NCBI GenBank assembly: GCA_903892365.1
Contig: CAITIF010000198.1
Span: 1 to 9,804, forward strand
Source of the DNA: an uncultured Pirellula sp.
Lineage (GTDB): Bacteria > Planctomycetota > Planctomycetia > Pirellulales > Pirellulaceae
Reading direction: 5' to 3'
DNA length: 9,804 nt
Shown: piece by piece, positions 1-6,688 of the stretch
Layout of the letters: every line of letters begins with the position of its first letter
How positions within the stretch are numbered: position 1 is the stretch's first letter
The notes under the pieces: model-generated
The model's database searches: none
Told to the model about the DNA's origin: nothing
Seen by the model: only the letters and a program-made list of their open reading frames with translations
Position numbers and translations under genes: made by a program

Positions 1-2
1 CA

Positions 3-836
3 GCCGGACGCAATAACGATCCTCCCGATTTAAGTCACTTCTTCGATGAAGAATACGAGCCCATTCCGGACGCGGAACGCCCCAATCCATCCAAGCTAGA
101 TTTGCCAGAAACCTTGGAAGAGGTCGCGCGTCCAGCGACTGCCGATGAACGGCAAGAACTGGCATCCTGGGTGCGGTGGTTGGTGTTGCGAAACCTGCCA
201 CCCAGCTACGAAGACAATCGAAAATGGAACCGTACCAAAGAAGTTTTCAACGGAATTACACTGCGCCGCGAGGGCTGGAAGTTGGAGACTAAGCGGAAAA
301 AGAAAACCGCTAAGCATGGGACTTGGTCTCGCTACTTCATCGAGTTTATTGATCCGGAAGAAAAACTAGCCATCGAAATTACCAAGATCGAATTCCCACA
401 GGGAGCTCCGATTCGAGTCGAAACCAAAGTGATCGCTCCTCTGAAGCTGTTCGGACGCGTCAGCGAATGGGTTCGTGATGTTCAACTGTACAGTATCTCA
501 ACCAACGCGACGGCGACCGTCGAATTGAATGTTGTTTGCGACATCGAAGTCCGCGTCAATCTGCTGAAAGTGCCGCCCGACGTGGAACTCTTGCCGGTGG
601 TCTTGGATGCTTCCGTCGGCTTGCAAAACTTGGACATTGAACGGATCAGCCAAATTCAAGGACCTACCGCAGATATCCTAGGAAAAGGAATCCAAGAAGT
701 CCTCGATTCCAAATTAGAAGACTACCGCGAGAAACTTGTTCAGAAAATGAACTTGGAAATCCAAAAGCAAAAAGGAAAGCTCAAATTGTCTTTTCAGGAA
801 TGGCTCGAAACCTCTGTTTCCAAAAAGTCGAACTGA
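3..836 (+). CDS. Hypothetical protein, 3' part (N-terminus outside window)
   Basis: I do not recognise this family. The reading frame is open from the first bases of the window, with no ATG before an internal TTG at 102. The residues encoded before that TTG (an acidic, proline-containing stretch including FFDEEYEPIPDAERPNP) look like real protein, so the gene almost certainly starts upstream and 277 residues are visible. The visible part has an acidic linker, a short hydrophobic helix-like segment (ASWVRWLVLRNLP), a basic patch (KRKKKTAKH), then a long alternating hydrophobic/polar stretch that suggests beta strands. It ends in an amphipathic, lysine-rich helix (about the last 60 residues) and a TGA stop. 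There is only one cysteine (VVCDIEV) and no catalytic motif that I can see. The beta-rich core with a helical tail could be a lipid-binding or envelope protein, but that is speculation. It is separated by 275 bases from the next gene and is probably a different transcription unit. Confidence 0.8.
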   Translation, partial: AGRNNDPPDLSHFFDEEYEPIPDAERPNPSKLDLPETLEEVARPATADERQELASWVRWLVLRNLPPSYEDNRKWNRTKEVFNGITLRREGWKLETKRKKKTAKHGTWSRYFIEFIDPEEKLAIEITKIEFPQGAPIRVETKVIAPLKLFGRVSEWVRDVQLYSISTNATATVELNVVCDIEVRVNLLKVPPDVELLPVVLDASVGLQNLDIERISQIQGPTADILGKGIQEVLDSKLEDYREKLVQKMNLEIQKQKGKLKLSFQEWLETSVSKKSN

Positions 837-879
837 CGCAAAACACTGCACAATTCAGCACCCGCAACAAGGAACGCGA

Positions 880-898
880 CACCCCAAAGTAGGGGGTG
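880..898 (+). other. Small stem-loop after the first gene
   Basis: CACCCC (880-885) and GGGGTG (893-898) form a perfect 6-bp, GC-rich stem with a 7-base loop, 43 bases after the stop codon at 836. No T-tract follows, so it is not a typical Rho-independent terminator. It could slow or end transcription from the upstream gene, or be a chance repeat. Confidence 0.2.
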
Positions 899-912
899 GC
901 TGCTCAGGGTCG

Positions 913-942
913 TTGACTTTGGTAGGCTATTGCAAGTAGGAT
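913..942 (+). promoter_or_regulatory. Possible sigma70-type promoter for the three-gene operon
   Basis: TTGACT (913-918) matches the -35 consensus at 5 of 6 positions. TAGGAT (937-942) matches the -10 consensus at 4 of 6, with an 18-base spacer. This would give a leader of roughly 160 bases before the ATG at 1112. It lies downstream of the small stem-loop, as expected if a new transcript starts here. Planctomycete promoters are poorly defined and a match of this quality can occur by chance. Confidence 0.25.
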
Positions 943-1111
943 GGAAGGATTGCATCGATGGCAAGGCGGTAGATGGGGTTGAAATCAAGTGTTTTCATGA
1001 ACAATCCCAAGGCGTCCACAACCGAGAAGTCGATCAAAACACCTGCCTTCCTTTACGCCAATCGAATACCGAAATCGACTGGTCCCCACCTCCCACCCCA
1101 TTCGGTCCGAC

Positions 1112-4054
1112 ATGAGAAAATCTCATTCGTCGCTTTTCTCCCCTATTTGGTGCTTGATGTCTATCGTCATCTTTGCACTATCAGGGAGCATCACAGCGCA
1201 GACTCCACCTTCTGCAATCGACAGTTTGATTTCGCGTGAGCTTGATTTGCTGACCGGAAATCCAGAAGTGGACGGACTTCAATTGCGCCGCTTGTCTTTG
1301 GACTTGCGTCTGGTTGGTCCGACTCAGGCGGAATTGGACGAGTACTTGGCAGATACGTCGCCCGATCGATGGGCGCGGTGGGTTCGGCGTTTTCTGGATG
1401 ACCCGCTCTATCGTGAACGGATGGTAGAATGGCTCGACAAAACCATGCTTCAGCGTCGTCCGAACAAGTACGTGGACCGAACCGCTTGGATAAGCTATCT
1501 GCGAAAGACGGTCGATGAACGAAAGCCGATCGATGTCATCGCCAAAGAGATCATTTCAAGTGATTGGTGGAATGGATCGCAGCGTCCTGCACAGCGATTC
1601 TTTTTGGATCGCGAGGGAGATTCGCACGCGATTGCCCGAGATGCTGGGCGAATCATGTTCGGCCGCGACATGCAATGCAATCAATGCCACGACCATCCCA
1701 GCGTGGATGATTATCTTCAAATCGATTACCACGGACTCCTCGCTTTTTTCTCACCGAGCACTCTCGCGGAAGCCAAATACAAAGACGACAAAGGGGCCGA
1801 GCAAAAAATGCAGCTCTATATCGAACGCGCTGCGGGGGATGCACCTTTCGAATCGGTCTTTGACAAGGGTGTCTTGTTTCGAACAGGCGCTAGGATTCCG
1901 GGTGGCAAAGAACAGTTTGATGCCTACGAGCTTCCGGATCAACGATATTTGGCCTCACCCAAGCCGGATGCGTACGAAGGCGCAAACAAAGCTCCCTCTA
2001 CCAGCCGTCGAGCCGCATTGGTCAACCAAATTACACCGGACCAGCAAGCCTTCGCTGAAAATTGGGCAAACCGAGTATGGGCTTTGATGATGGGGCGTGG
2101 GATTGTCCACCCTTTGGATATGCACCATGCGGATAACCCACCTTCTAACCCCGAGCTGCTAGCCGCGATCACTCAATCGCTGATCGCTTCCAAGTACGAT
2201 GCTCGATCGCTCATCGAACAGATCGCCCTGAGCGATGCATACCGTCGTTCGAGCCAGCCAGCGATCGCATCGTCGTTACAACATCAATCGGTCTTGGATG
2301 TGTCCTCCGAGCCTGTGATTGCCTTGACGCAAAAGGTGGCGGCTCAAAAACTCAGCCTTGAATCGCAAATACCAAGCTTAGAAGCGGCTGCCAAGGCCGC
2401 GAACGAAGTGATGGAAAAGGCTGAATCCGATTGGCGTTCGATTCAAGGCCAACGAGTTCTTGTTCGAGCAGAATTGGATAAAGCCGAAGTCGTGTACAAC
2501 GACGTAAAAAAGAAATTGGACGACGCCAACCTTTCCCTTGAGAAGGTTACCAAACAATGGACGGATAGCACAACGCGGCAGAAACTGTTTGAAGAAGCTG
2601 CATCCAAGCTGGAACAGGCAAAGGCAATTTTACCTGCTGAGGAACCTGACGTGGCCCAAGCCATCGCGGTTGCCAAAGCCAAATTAGAAGCAACCAAAGC
2701 TGAGTTTCCTGCAATCGAAAAAGCAAAGACCGATGCAACAGCGGCACGGGACGCGATGGTGCCCCCGGTCGATGGTGCTCGCGCGAAGATCAACGAGATT
2801 GTCGCTCAACTGCAACCCATCGAGCAAAGTTTGGGCGCTGCCGATCAAGTATTCCTCGACTCGCGGAATGTTTGGAGAAAAGCTCAGCAAACGCATCTGT
2901 TGGTTACCAAGCGATTGGATGCGATGACTCACATCCAAGATTGGATCAATGCATCTCAGCAAGCAAAACAAACGGAACAAAGCGTGATGCTGGCGTCGGA
3001 AATCAAATCGCAAAAGATAGCCGCTCATGCCGGTATTCTGAAGCAATTCTCGGAAGCTCAGCAACGCCTTGCTGATGCAATGCAGGTTGCGGCAAACATT
3101 CAATCCAAACGGACGAATGGGGAGCAACAAATGAATGCAATCCAGACTCAAATGACGGAACTACGATCGACCTTCGATTCCCTGAATAAGTCGGCTTCGT
3201 TGGTCGAATCACCAGAATCGTTTGCCTCTGCCAAACAAGCGATCGAATCCAGTTTGGCCAACAAGCAAACCGCGATGACTGCCATTCAGGGGGAACTGCA
3301 ACAGATCGATATGGAAAGCGAACGGCAAGCCACCGTGGTGACTGGCTTGACTGCAGAACGAGCCGCTATTGAACCGACCTTGGCAGCGGCGGCTCTTGAT
3401 GTCGAGCAAGCGAACCAAGCGATCCAGGTGGCGGATCAAGCGCGACTTCAAGAAATCGAAAAGTCAGCTATCGCTATGCAAAGTGTTCTGGTCGATCGTC
3501 AAAAAGATTTTCAATTGGCGCAAGACCGTATTCTCTCACCGGAACAGCTGGGGCTCAGCACGCTTCAGGCGACGCATGTATTTGGAAACTACGTCAACAA
3601 CGAACTAGCTGAATTAGAAAAACAAGCCCCGCTAGCCGCCGACGCACCTCAGGAACAGAAAGACGCCAGAAAGCTCCAAGCGACAAGGCAAGCCATCGAC
3701 AAGCTTCGTGGAAACCTGGACGTTTTCGCGAGTCTATATTCTTCAGGAGTCGGCCAAACAAGCGATGAATTTTTTGCATCACCCGACCAGGCACTCTATA
3801 TGGCCAATGGCGGAGCGGTCTTCAATTGGGCTGCACCCAACGGAACCAATCCGTCCGGACTTGCTATCCAACAACCGGACCCACAGCAGGCGGCCGTTTT
3901 GATGTACCGAGGCTTATTGTCGCGCGACCCTTCTGGTTCTGAGAAACAATGGGTGGCCGAACAACTAGCCAGCGTTCCTGATCAGAAAACGATTGTGGCG
4001 CAAGAGCTGGCATGGGGAATATTAACCAGTTCCGAATTTCGAGTTTATCCGTAG
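1112..4054 (+). CDS. Exported DUF1549/DUF1553 (PSCyt2/PSD1) protein with a large coiled-coil insertion
   Basis: This 980-residue protein belongs to the planctomycete DUF1549-DUF1553 families, whose biochemical role is not established. Residues 1-29 look like a Sec signal peptide (basic start, hydrophobic core, ITA|Q cleavage), so it should act outside the cytoplasmic membrane. The DUF1549 part covers about 40-215: an RRLSLDLRLVGPT block from 59, then CNQCHDHP at 189-196, a CxxCH motif (C189, C192, H193) that could bind haem c, followed by DYxxLxAFF. The N-terminal half of DUF1553 is at about 300-388 (NRVWALMMGRG from 320, NPPSNPELL, LIEQIALSDAYRRSS). Residues about 405-805 are rich in Ala, Gln, Glu and Lys, with heptad-like spacing, and read as coiled coil. 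The DUF1553 C-terminal half then resumes (LSPEQLGLSTLQAT from about 808; ALYMANGG 894-901; LMYRGLLSRDPSGSE; LAWGILTSSEF at the end). So the coiled coil sits inside the domain. No clear Shine-Dalgarno precedes the ATG. Met16 is an alternative start, but it would remove the basic N-region of the signal peptide. First gene of the operon, 22 bases before the DUF1501 gene. Confidence 0.92.
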   Translation: MRKSHSSLFSPIWCLMSIVIFALSGSITAQTPPSAIDSLISRELDLLTGNPEVDGLQLRRLSLDLRLVGPTQAELDEYLADTSPDRWARWVRRFLDDPLYRERMVEWLDKTMLQRRPNKYVDRTAWISYLRKTVDERKPIDVIAKEIISSDWWNGSQRPAQRFFLDREGDSHAIARDAGRIMFGRDMQCNQCHDHPSVDDYLQIDYHGLLAFFSPSTLAEAKYKDDKGAEQKMQLYIERAAGDAPFESVFDKGVLFRTGARIPGGKEQFDAYELPDQRYLASPKPDAYEGANKAPSTSRRAALVNQITPDQQAFAENWANRVWALMMGRGIVHPLDMHHADNPPSNPELLAAITQSLIASKYDARSLIEQIALSDAYRRSSQPAIASSLQHQSVLDVSSEPVIALTQKVAAQKLSLESQIPSLEAAAKAANEVMEKAESDWRSIQGQRVLVRAELDKAEVVYNDVKKKLDDANLSLEKVTKQWTDSTTRQKLFEEAASKLEQAKAILPAEEPDVAQAIAVAKAKLEATKAEFPAIEKAKTDATAARDAMVPPVDGARAKINEIVAQLQPIEQSLGAADQVFLDSRNVWRKAQQTHLLVTKRLDAMTHIQDWINASQQAKQTEQSVMLASEIKSQKIAAHAGILKQFSEAQQRLADAMQVAANIQSKRTNGEQQMNAIQTQMTELRSTFDSLNKSASLVESPESFASAKQAIESSLANKQTAMTAIQGELQQIDMESERQATVVTGLTAERAAIEPTLAAAALDVEQANQAIQVADQARLQEIEKSAIAMQSVLVDRQKDFQLAQDRILSPEQLGLSTLQATHVFGNYVNNELAELEKQAPLAADAPQEQKDARKLQATRQAIDKLRGNLDVFASLYSSGVGQTSDEFFASPDQALYMANGGAVFNWAAPNGTNPSGLAIQQPDPQQAAVLMYRGLLSRDPSGSEKQWVAEQLASVPDQKTIVAQELAWGILTSSEFRVYP

Positions 4055-4064
4055 TGGTTCGCAC

Positions 4065-4070
4065 AGGAGA
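4065..4070 (+). promoter_or_regulatory. Strong Shine-Dalgarno for the DUF1501 gene
   Basis: AGGAGA lies 6 bases before the ATG at 4077, in the 22-base gap after the upstream stop. It is the only strong ribosome binding site visible in the window. It fixes the start so that the Tat motif is retained, and suggests the second gene is translated efficiently and independently of the first. Confidence 0.75.
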
Positions 4071-4076
4071 ATAAGT

Positions 4077-5378
4077 ATGAGCTTTGCACATTATGCATGC
4101 GGTTCTAAAGAGCACGGAATAAACCGTCGGAGATTCCTACAACGCACTTGCTCGACCGCAGTCGCTGGGACTGCCGTGGTCGGCGGGCTTGGCAGTTTGA
4201 CTGCCGGGAAAGCCGCAGAACAACTGAAGTCGCAAGACATGCGAGTCGTTGTTTTTAACATGCATGGCGGGCTCAGTCAGCTCGAAAGCTGGGACCCCAA
4301 ACCAGGAACAAGAACTGGCGGGCCGTGCCGATCGATACCCACATCGGTTCCTGGAATTCACATTAGTGATCTGCTTCCCAACACCGCAAAACAAATGCAC
4401 CATCTGTGCTTGCTGCGCGGGGTCAATACGGCAGAAGACGATCACGGCAAAGGGGCCTACATGATGCTGACTGGACGCCGTCAGTCTGCGGCTGCGGACT
4501 ATCCACAAATCGGTGCCGTCTCTGCAAAAATGCTCAACGATGAAAGCAAAGGGCTACCTGGACATATCGTGGTTGCACCCAGTGGTGGTGGAGGCCGCGG
4601 TAACGAGTCGGCTTATCTCGGCCCCAAGTATTCCAGCGTCGCATTGAGCGGCAGTACGCCTCCGCCACATACACTTCGACCGGATGGCATTTCGGACCAA
4701 GCCGAAGTGCGTCGCCATGAAATGCGCCGACGTATCAATCAGGAATTCTTGAACCGCAAACGAACGGCCATCACCGACGCGTACACTCACAGCTACGAGC
4801 AGGCGCTTCGGTTGATGGAACGACGCGATGTGTTCGACATTTCCAAAGAACCTGCCGCCGACTTAGATCGGTACGGAAAACATGACTTTGGAAGGCAATG
4901 CTTGATGGCGAGACGATTGGTCGAGAATGGCGTTTCATTCGTTCAAGTCACGCACTCCAACTACGATACGCACAACGACAATTTTAATTTTCATATCGAA
5001 CAACTTGGTGAATTCGATCAAGGGTTTTCCCATTTTGTAAACGACATTGCCGAACGCGGCATGCTCGACAAAACGTTGATTGTGGTCCTCAGCGAATTTG
5101 GAAGAACACCGAACATCAACCTCTACTACGGACGAGACCATTGGTCCAAAGCTTGGTCTATTGTCATGGCCGGCGGTAAGGTTGCCCGAGGTGCAGTGTA
5201 TGGTGCAACTAACGCCGAAGGGACCGAAGTCACCGACGGACAGGTGGATCACGGAGCACTCTTTCACACCTATTTGCAAGCTGTTGGAGTAGATTCCAAT
5301 CAATCCATTGCCGTTGATGGACGCGAGCTTCCCATAGCCGATCCTGCGGTACAACCCGTTTGGAAAGTACTTACCTAA
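4077..5378 (+). CDS. DUF1501 family protein with Tat signal
   Basis: This 433-residue protein is a DUF1501 member of the alkaline phosphatase/sulfatase-like superfamily, of normal length for the family. It is very common in Planctomycetes and its substrate is unknown. The N-terminus carries a twin-arginine motif (NRRRFLQ at 17-23), then a hydrophobic Ala/Gly/Val stretch to about residue 46, so it should be exported folded by Tat. Family landmarks in order are FNMHGGLSQLESWDPKP (from residue 60), DHGKGAYMMLTGRR, NYDTHNDN (295-302), SEFGRTPNIN (from 339), GRDHW (352-356), and the GGKVARGAVYGATNAEG region near 370. The Asp/His-rich motifs at 295-302 and 352-356 are plausible metal or active-site positions by analogy with the superfamily, but no catalytic residue is proven. 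A good Shine-Dalgarno supports the start. Its TAA stop is one base before the WD40 gene's ATG, so the two are probably translationally coupled. Confidence 0.95.
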   Translation: MSFAHYACGSKEHGINRRRFLQRTCSTAVAGTAVVGGLGSLTAGKAAEQLKSQDMRVVVFNMHGGLSQLESWDPKPGTRTGGPCRSIPTSVPGIHISDLLPNTAKQMHHLCLLRGVNTAEDDHGKGAYMMLTGRRQSAAADYPQIGAVSAKMLNDESKGLPGHIVVAPSGGGGRGNESAYLGPKYSSVALSGSTPPPHTLRPDGISDQAEVRRHEMRRRINQEFLNRKRTAITDAYTHSYEQALRLMERRDVFDISKEPAADLDRYGKHDFGRQCLMARRLVENGVSFVQVTHSNYDTHNDNFNFHIEQLGEFDQGFSHFVNDIAERGMLDKTLIVVLSEFGRTPNINLYYGRDHWSKAWSIVMAGGKVARGAVYGATNAEGTEVTDGQVDHGALFHTYLQAVGVDSNQSIAVDGRELPIADPAVQPVWKVLT

Positions 5379-5379
5379 G

Positions 5380-6372
5380 ATGAGTATACCGGTTGATATC
5401 ACCAAGACGCATGTTGTACATCAATGGAAATACGATGCGCCGTTGATCGCTTGTCGCTTCGCGCCCGATGGCCTACAAGTGGCTGCGTCCAGTGAGGACA
5501 ACACGGTGCAACTTTGGAAGGTACCGGGTGGCGAAAAGCAAGTTTTGAAGGGGCACGATAGCTGGGTTCACGCCCTGTGCTATACCCAGGACGGTCAGCA
5601 ACTGGTCTCGGGCGGATGCGATGGCCGGCTCATTTGGTGGTCTGCGAAAGCGGAGACGCCTGCAGAGATTCGACGCGTTGATGCTCATGCTGGTTGGATC
5701 CGAGCGATTGCGATTTCTCCGGACGGAAACACACTGGCGTCCGTAGGGAATGATAGGCTTCTTAAGCTCTGGAGCGTCGCCACCGGGGAGCTTCTTGGCC
5801 AAATGGAGGGGCACGAACGACACATTTACAGCGTTCTCTTCCATCCCGATGGCAGTAAGTTGGTTTCGGGCGATCTGCTTGGCAAGATCCATATCTGGAA
5901 TGTGGCAGAACGCAAATTAGAACGAACCATCGACGCGACACCCCTCTACGAACCCAACAAAGGGCAAGCGGCCGAGTACGGTGGCGTACGGACGCTTGCA
6001 CTGAGCCTGTCACGCGGCGAGCTCATCGCGGGTGGTACTCATAAGGCGACCAATCCGTTTGGAGCTGTCCATGAACCATTGCTGCTACGATTTGGCTGGG
6101 AAGACGGAGTTCTCCGCAAAACACACGTTTGCGATGGAGTTCCTGGCGGAATGTTGTGGCGAGCTCAATGGCTTGAGGATGGGACAGCTATTGGCGTCTC
6201 GGGTGGCTCAACGGGTGGCATTCTTCTGTTCTTTAATGATACGCAAGAGAAAGACATCCATCGAACAATGCTGCCTTCATTGGCTAGGGACATGGACGTG
6301 CATCTAGGCAGCAATTCAATAGCAACCATTCACTATGATACTCATCTGCGTGTTTCTGTCTTGAACGCCTAG
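5380..6372 (+). CDS. WD40 repeat beta-propeller protein
   Basis: This 330-residue protein has four clear WD40 repeats: about 14-46 (ending VQLW), 57-87 (GHD...LIWW), 101-131 (AHAGW...LKLW) and 142-173 (GHERH...IHIW). Each has the xFSPDG-like turn (FAPDG, YTQDG, ISPDG, FHPDG) and a small-residue 'ASG/VSG' strand. The second half (about 203-238, 255-285, 300-328) holds three diverged blade-like segments, which would complete a seven-bladed propeller. WD40 propellers are usually protein-interaction scaffolds, and no enzymatic motif is visible. There is no signal peptide, Tat motif or transmembrane segment at the N-terminus (MSIPVDITKTHVV), unlike its two exported operon partners. The ATG lies one base after the DUF1501 stop. 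There is only a weak GGAAAG 12 bases upstream, so translation probably depends on coupling. In other planctomycete clusters WD40 domains are often found near or fused to these DUF families. Here it is a separate gene. Confidence 0.93.
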   Translation: MSIPVDITKTHVVHQWKYDAPLIACRFAPDGLQVAASSEDNTVQLWKVPGGEKQVLKGHDSWVHALCYTQDGQQLVSGGCDGRLIWWSAKAETPAEIRRVDAHAGWIRAIAISPDGNTLASVGNDRLLKLWSVATGELLGQMEGHERHIYSVLFHPDGSKLVSGDLLGKIHIWNVAERKLERTIDATPLYEPNKGQAAEYGGVRTLALSLSRGELIAGGTHKATNPFGAVHEPLLLRFGWEDGVLRKTHVCDGVPGGMLWRAQWLEDGTAIGVSGGSTGGILLFFNDTQEKDIHRTMLPSLARDMDVHLGSNSIATIHYDTHLRVSVLNA

Positions 6373-6634
6373 AAGATAGGTGTAGATGATTGGTACCAAG
6401 TCGATCGAATATCGTAGGGCGGTGGCACGGTCCGAAGGCCCCAAAAAGGAAGTTCGTAATAGAGAACAATGCTTTCCATTGAACAATCTGGGGCGATAGA
6501 TCGTTAGCGAAAGCAAGGTTCTGAAATTATTTGCCCCACATTTTTCGACATTCGCATTGAAAAGCGATCAGTGGGCGGCACCGTTTGAAGAAGCCGGGCG
6601 GACCTTTGCTGAATCACTTGACGCATCCAACTCA
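6373..6634. other. Convergent intergenic region
   Basis: These 262 bases lie between the end of the WD40 gene (+) and the end of the molybdoenzyme gene (-). The first half has stops in all plus-strand frames and no recognisable gene. The second half contains a terminator-like inverted repeat, a start-less open stretch (6500-6688) and the left arm of a second inverted repeat, each listed separately. Both transcription units must end here. Confidence 0.7.
6489..6545 (+). terminator. Possible terminator for the DUF1549-DUF1501-WD40 operon
   Basis: TGGGGC (6489-6494) pairs perfectly with GCCCCA (6533-6538). After two bases a TTTTT run follows (6541-6545). The loop is long (38 bases), but includes a small AGCGAAAGC element that could fold locally. 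It lies 116 bases after the WD40 stop. The stem plus T-tract fits a Rho-independent terminator on the plus strand, but the long loop makes it weak. Confidence 0.25.
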
Positions 6635-6688
6635 TTACGCAAGCGAGATGCGTACTACTTGATTACCGAAAGTACTGCCGCCGCCTAA
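6500..6688 (+). other. Start-less open stretch with protein-like composition
   Basis: After an in-frame TAG at 6497-6499 this plus-strand frame stays open for 62 codons to the TAA at 6686-6688. The translation includes LKLFAPHFSTFALKSDQW and PFEEAGRTFAESLDASNSL, a natural-looking amino-acid mix for supposedly non-coding DNA. There is no ATG or GTG; the only usual start is a TTG at 6557, without a Shine-Dalgarno. The last 54 bases overlap the 3' end of the molybdoenzyme gene on the other strand. It could be a gene remnant or chance. I would not call it a gene on this evidence. Confidence 0.1.
6621..6653. repeat. Inverted repeat across the molybdoenzyme stop codon
   Basis: ACGCATC (6621-6627) and GATGCGT (6647-6653) are perfect 7-bp inverted copies separated by 19 bases. 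The structure spans the last codons and TAA stop (6635-6637, minus strand) of the molybdoenzyme gene. There is no T-tract on either side. It may be a 3'-end hairpin that protects or terminates the minus-strand message, or it may be chance. Confidence 0.2.

Noticed and set aside
102..836. TTG at 102 as the start of the first gene
   Set aside because: The same frame is open to the window edge and the upstream codons encode protein-like acidic sequence. The gene is better read as cut off by the window.
973..1239. 88-codon plus-strand frame starting in the leader
   Set aside because: It overlaps the signal peptide of the DUF1549 protein by 128 bases, lacks a Shine-Dalgarno and shows no domain-like pattern.
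2400..3540. Possible tandem DNA repeat in the coiled-coil coding region
   Set aside because: The amino-acid pattern is repetitive in character but I see no exact or near-exact repeated DNA unit. Low-complexity codon use explains it.
4935..5405. 156-codon minus-strand frame opposite the DUF1501 gene
   Set aside because: It is antisense to the most conserved motifs of DUF1501 (FGRTP, GRDHW), which explains its openness. No separate start signal is visible.
1112..6372. Defence or mobile-element interpretation of the operon
   Set aside because: There is no transposase, integrase, nuclease, toxin-antitoxin or flanking repeat. The families present are ordinary, if poorly understood, planctomycete chromosomal genes.
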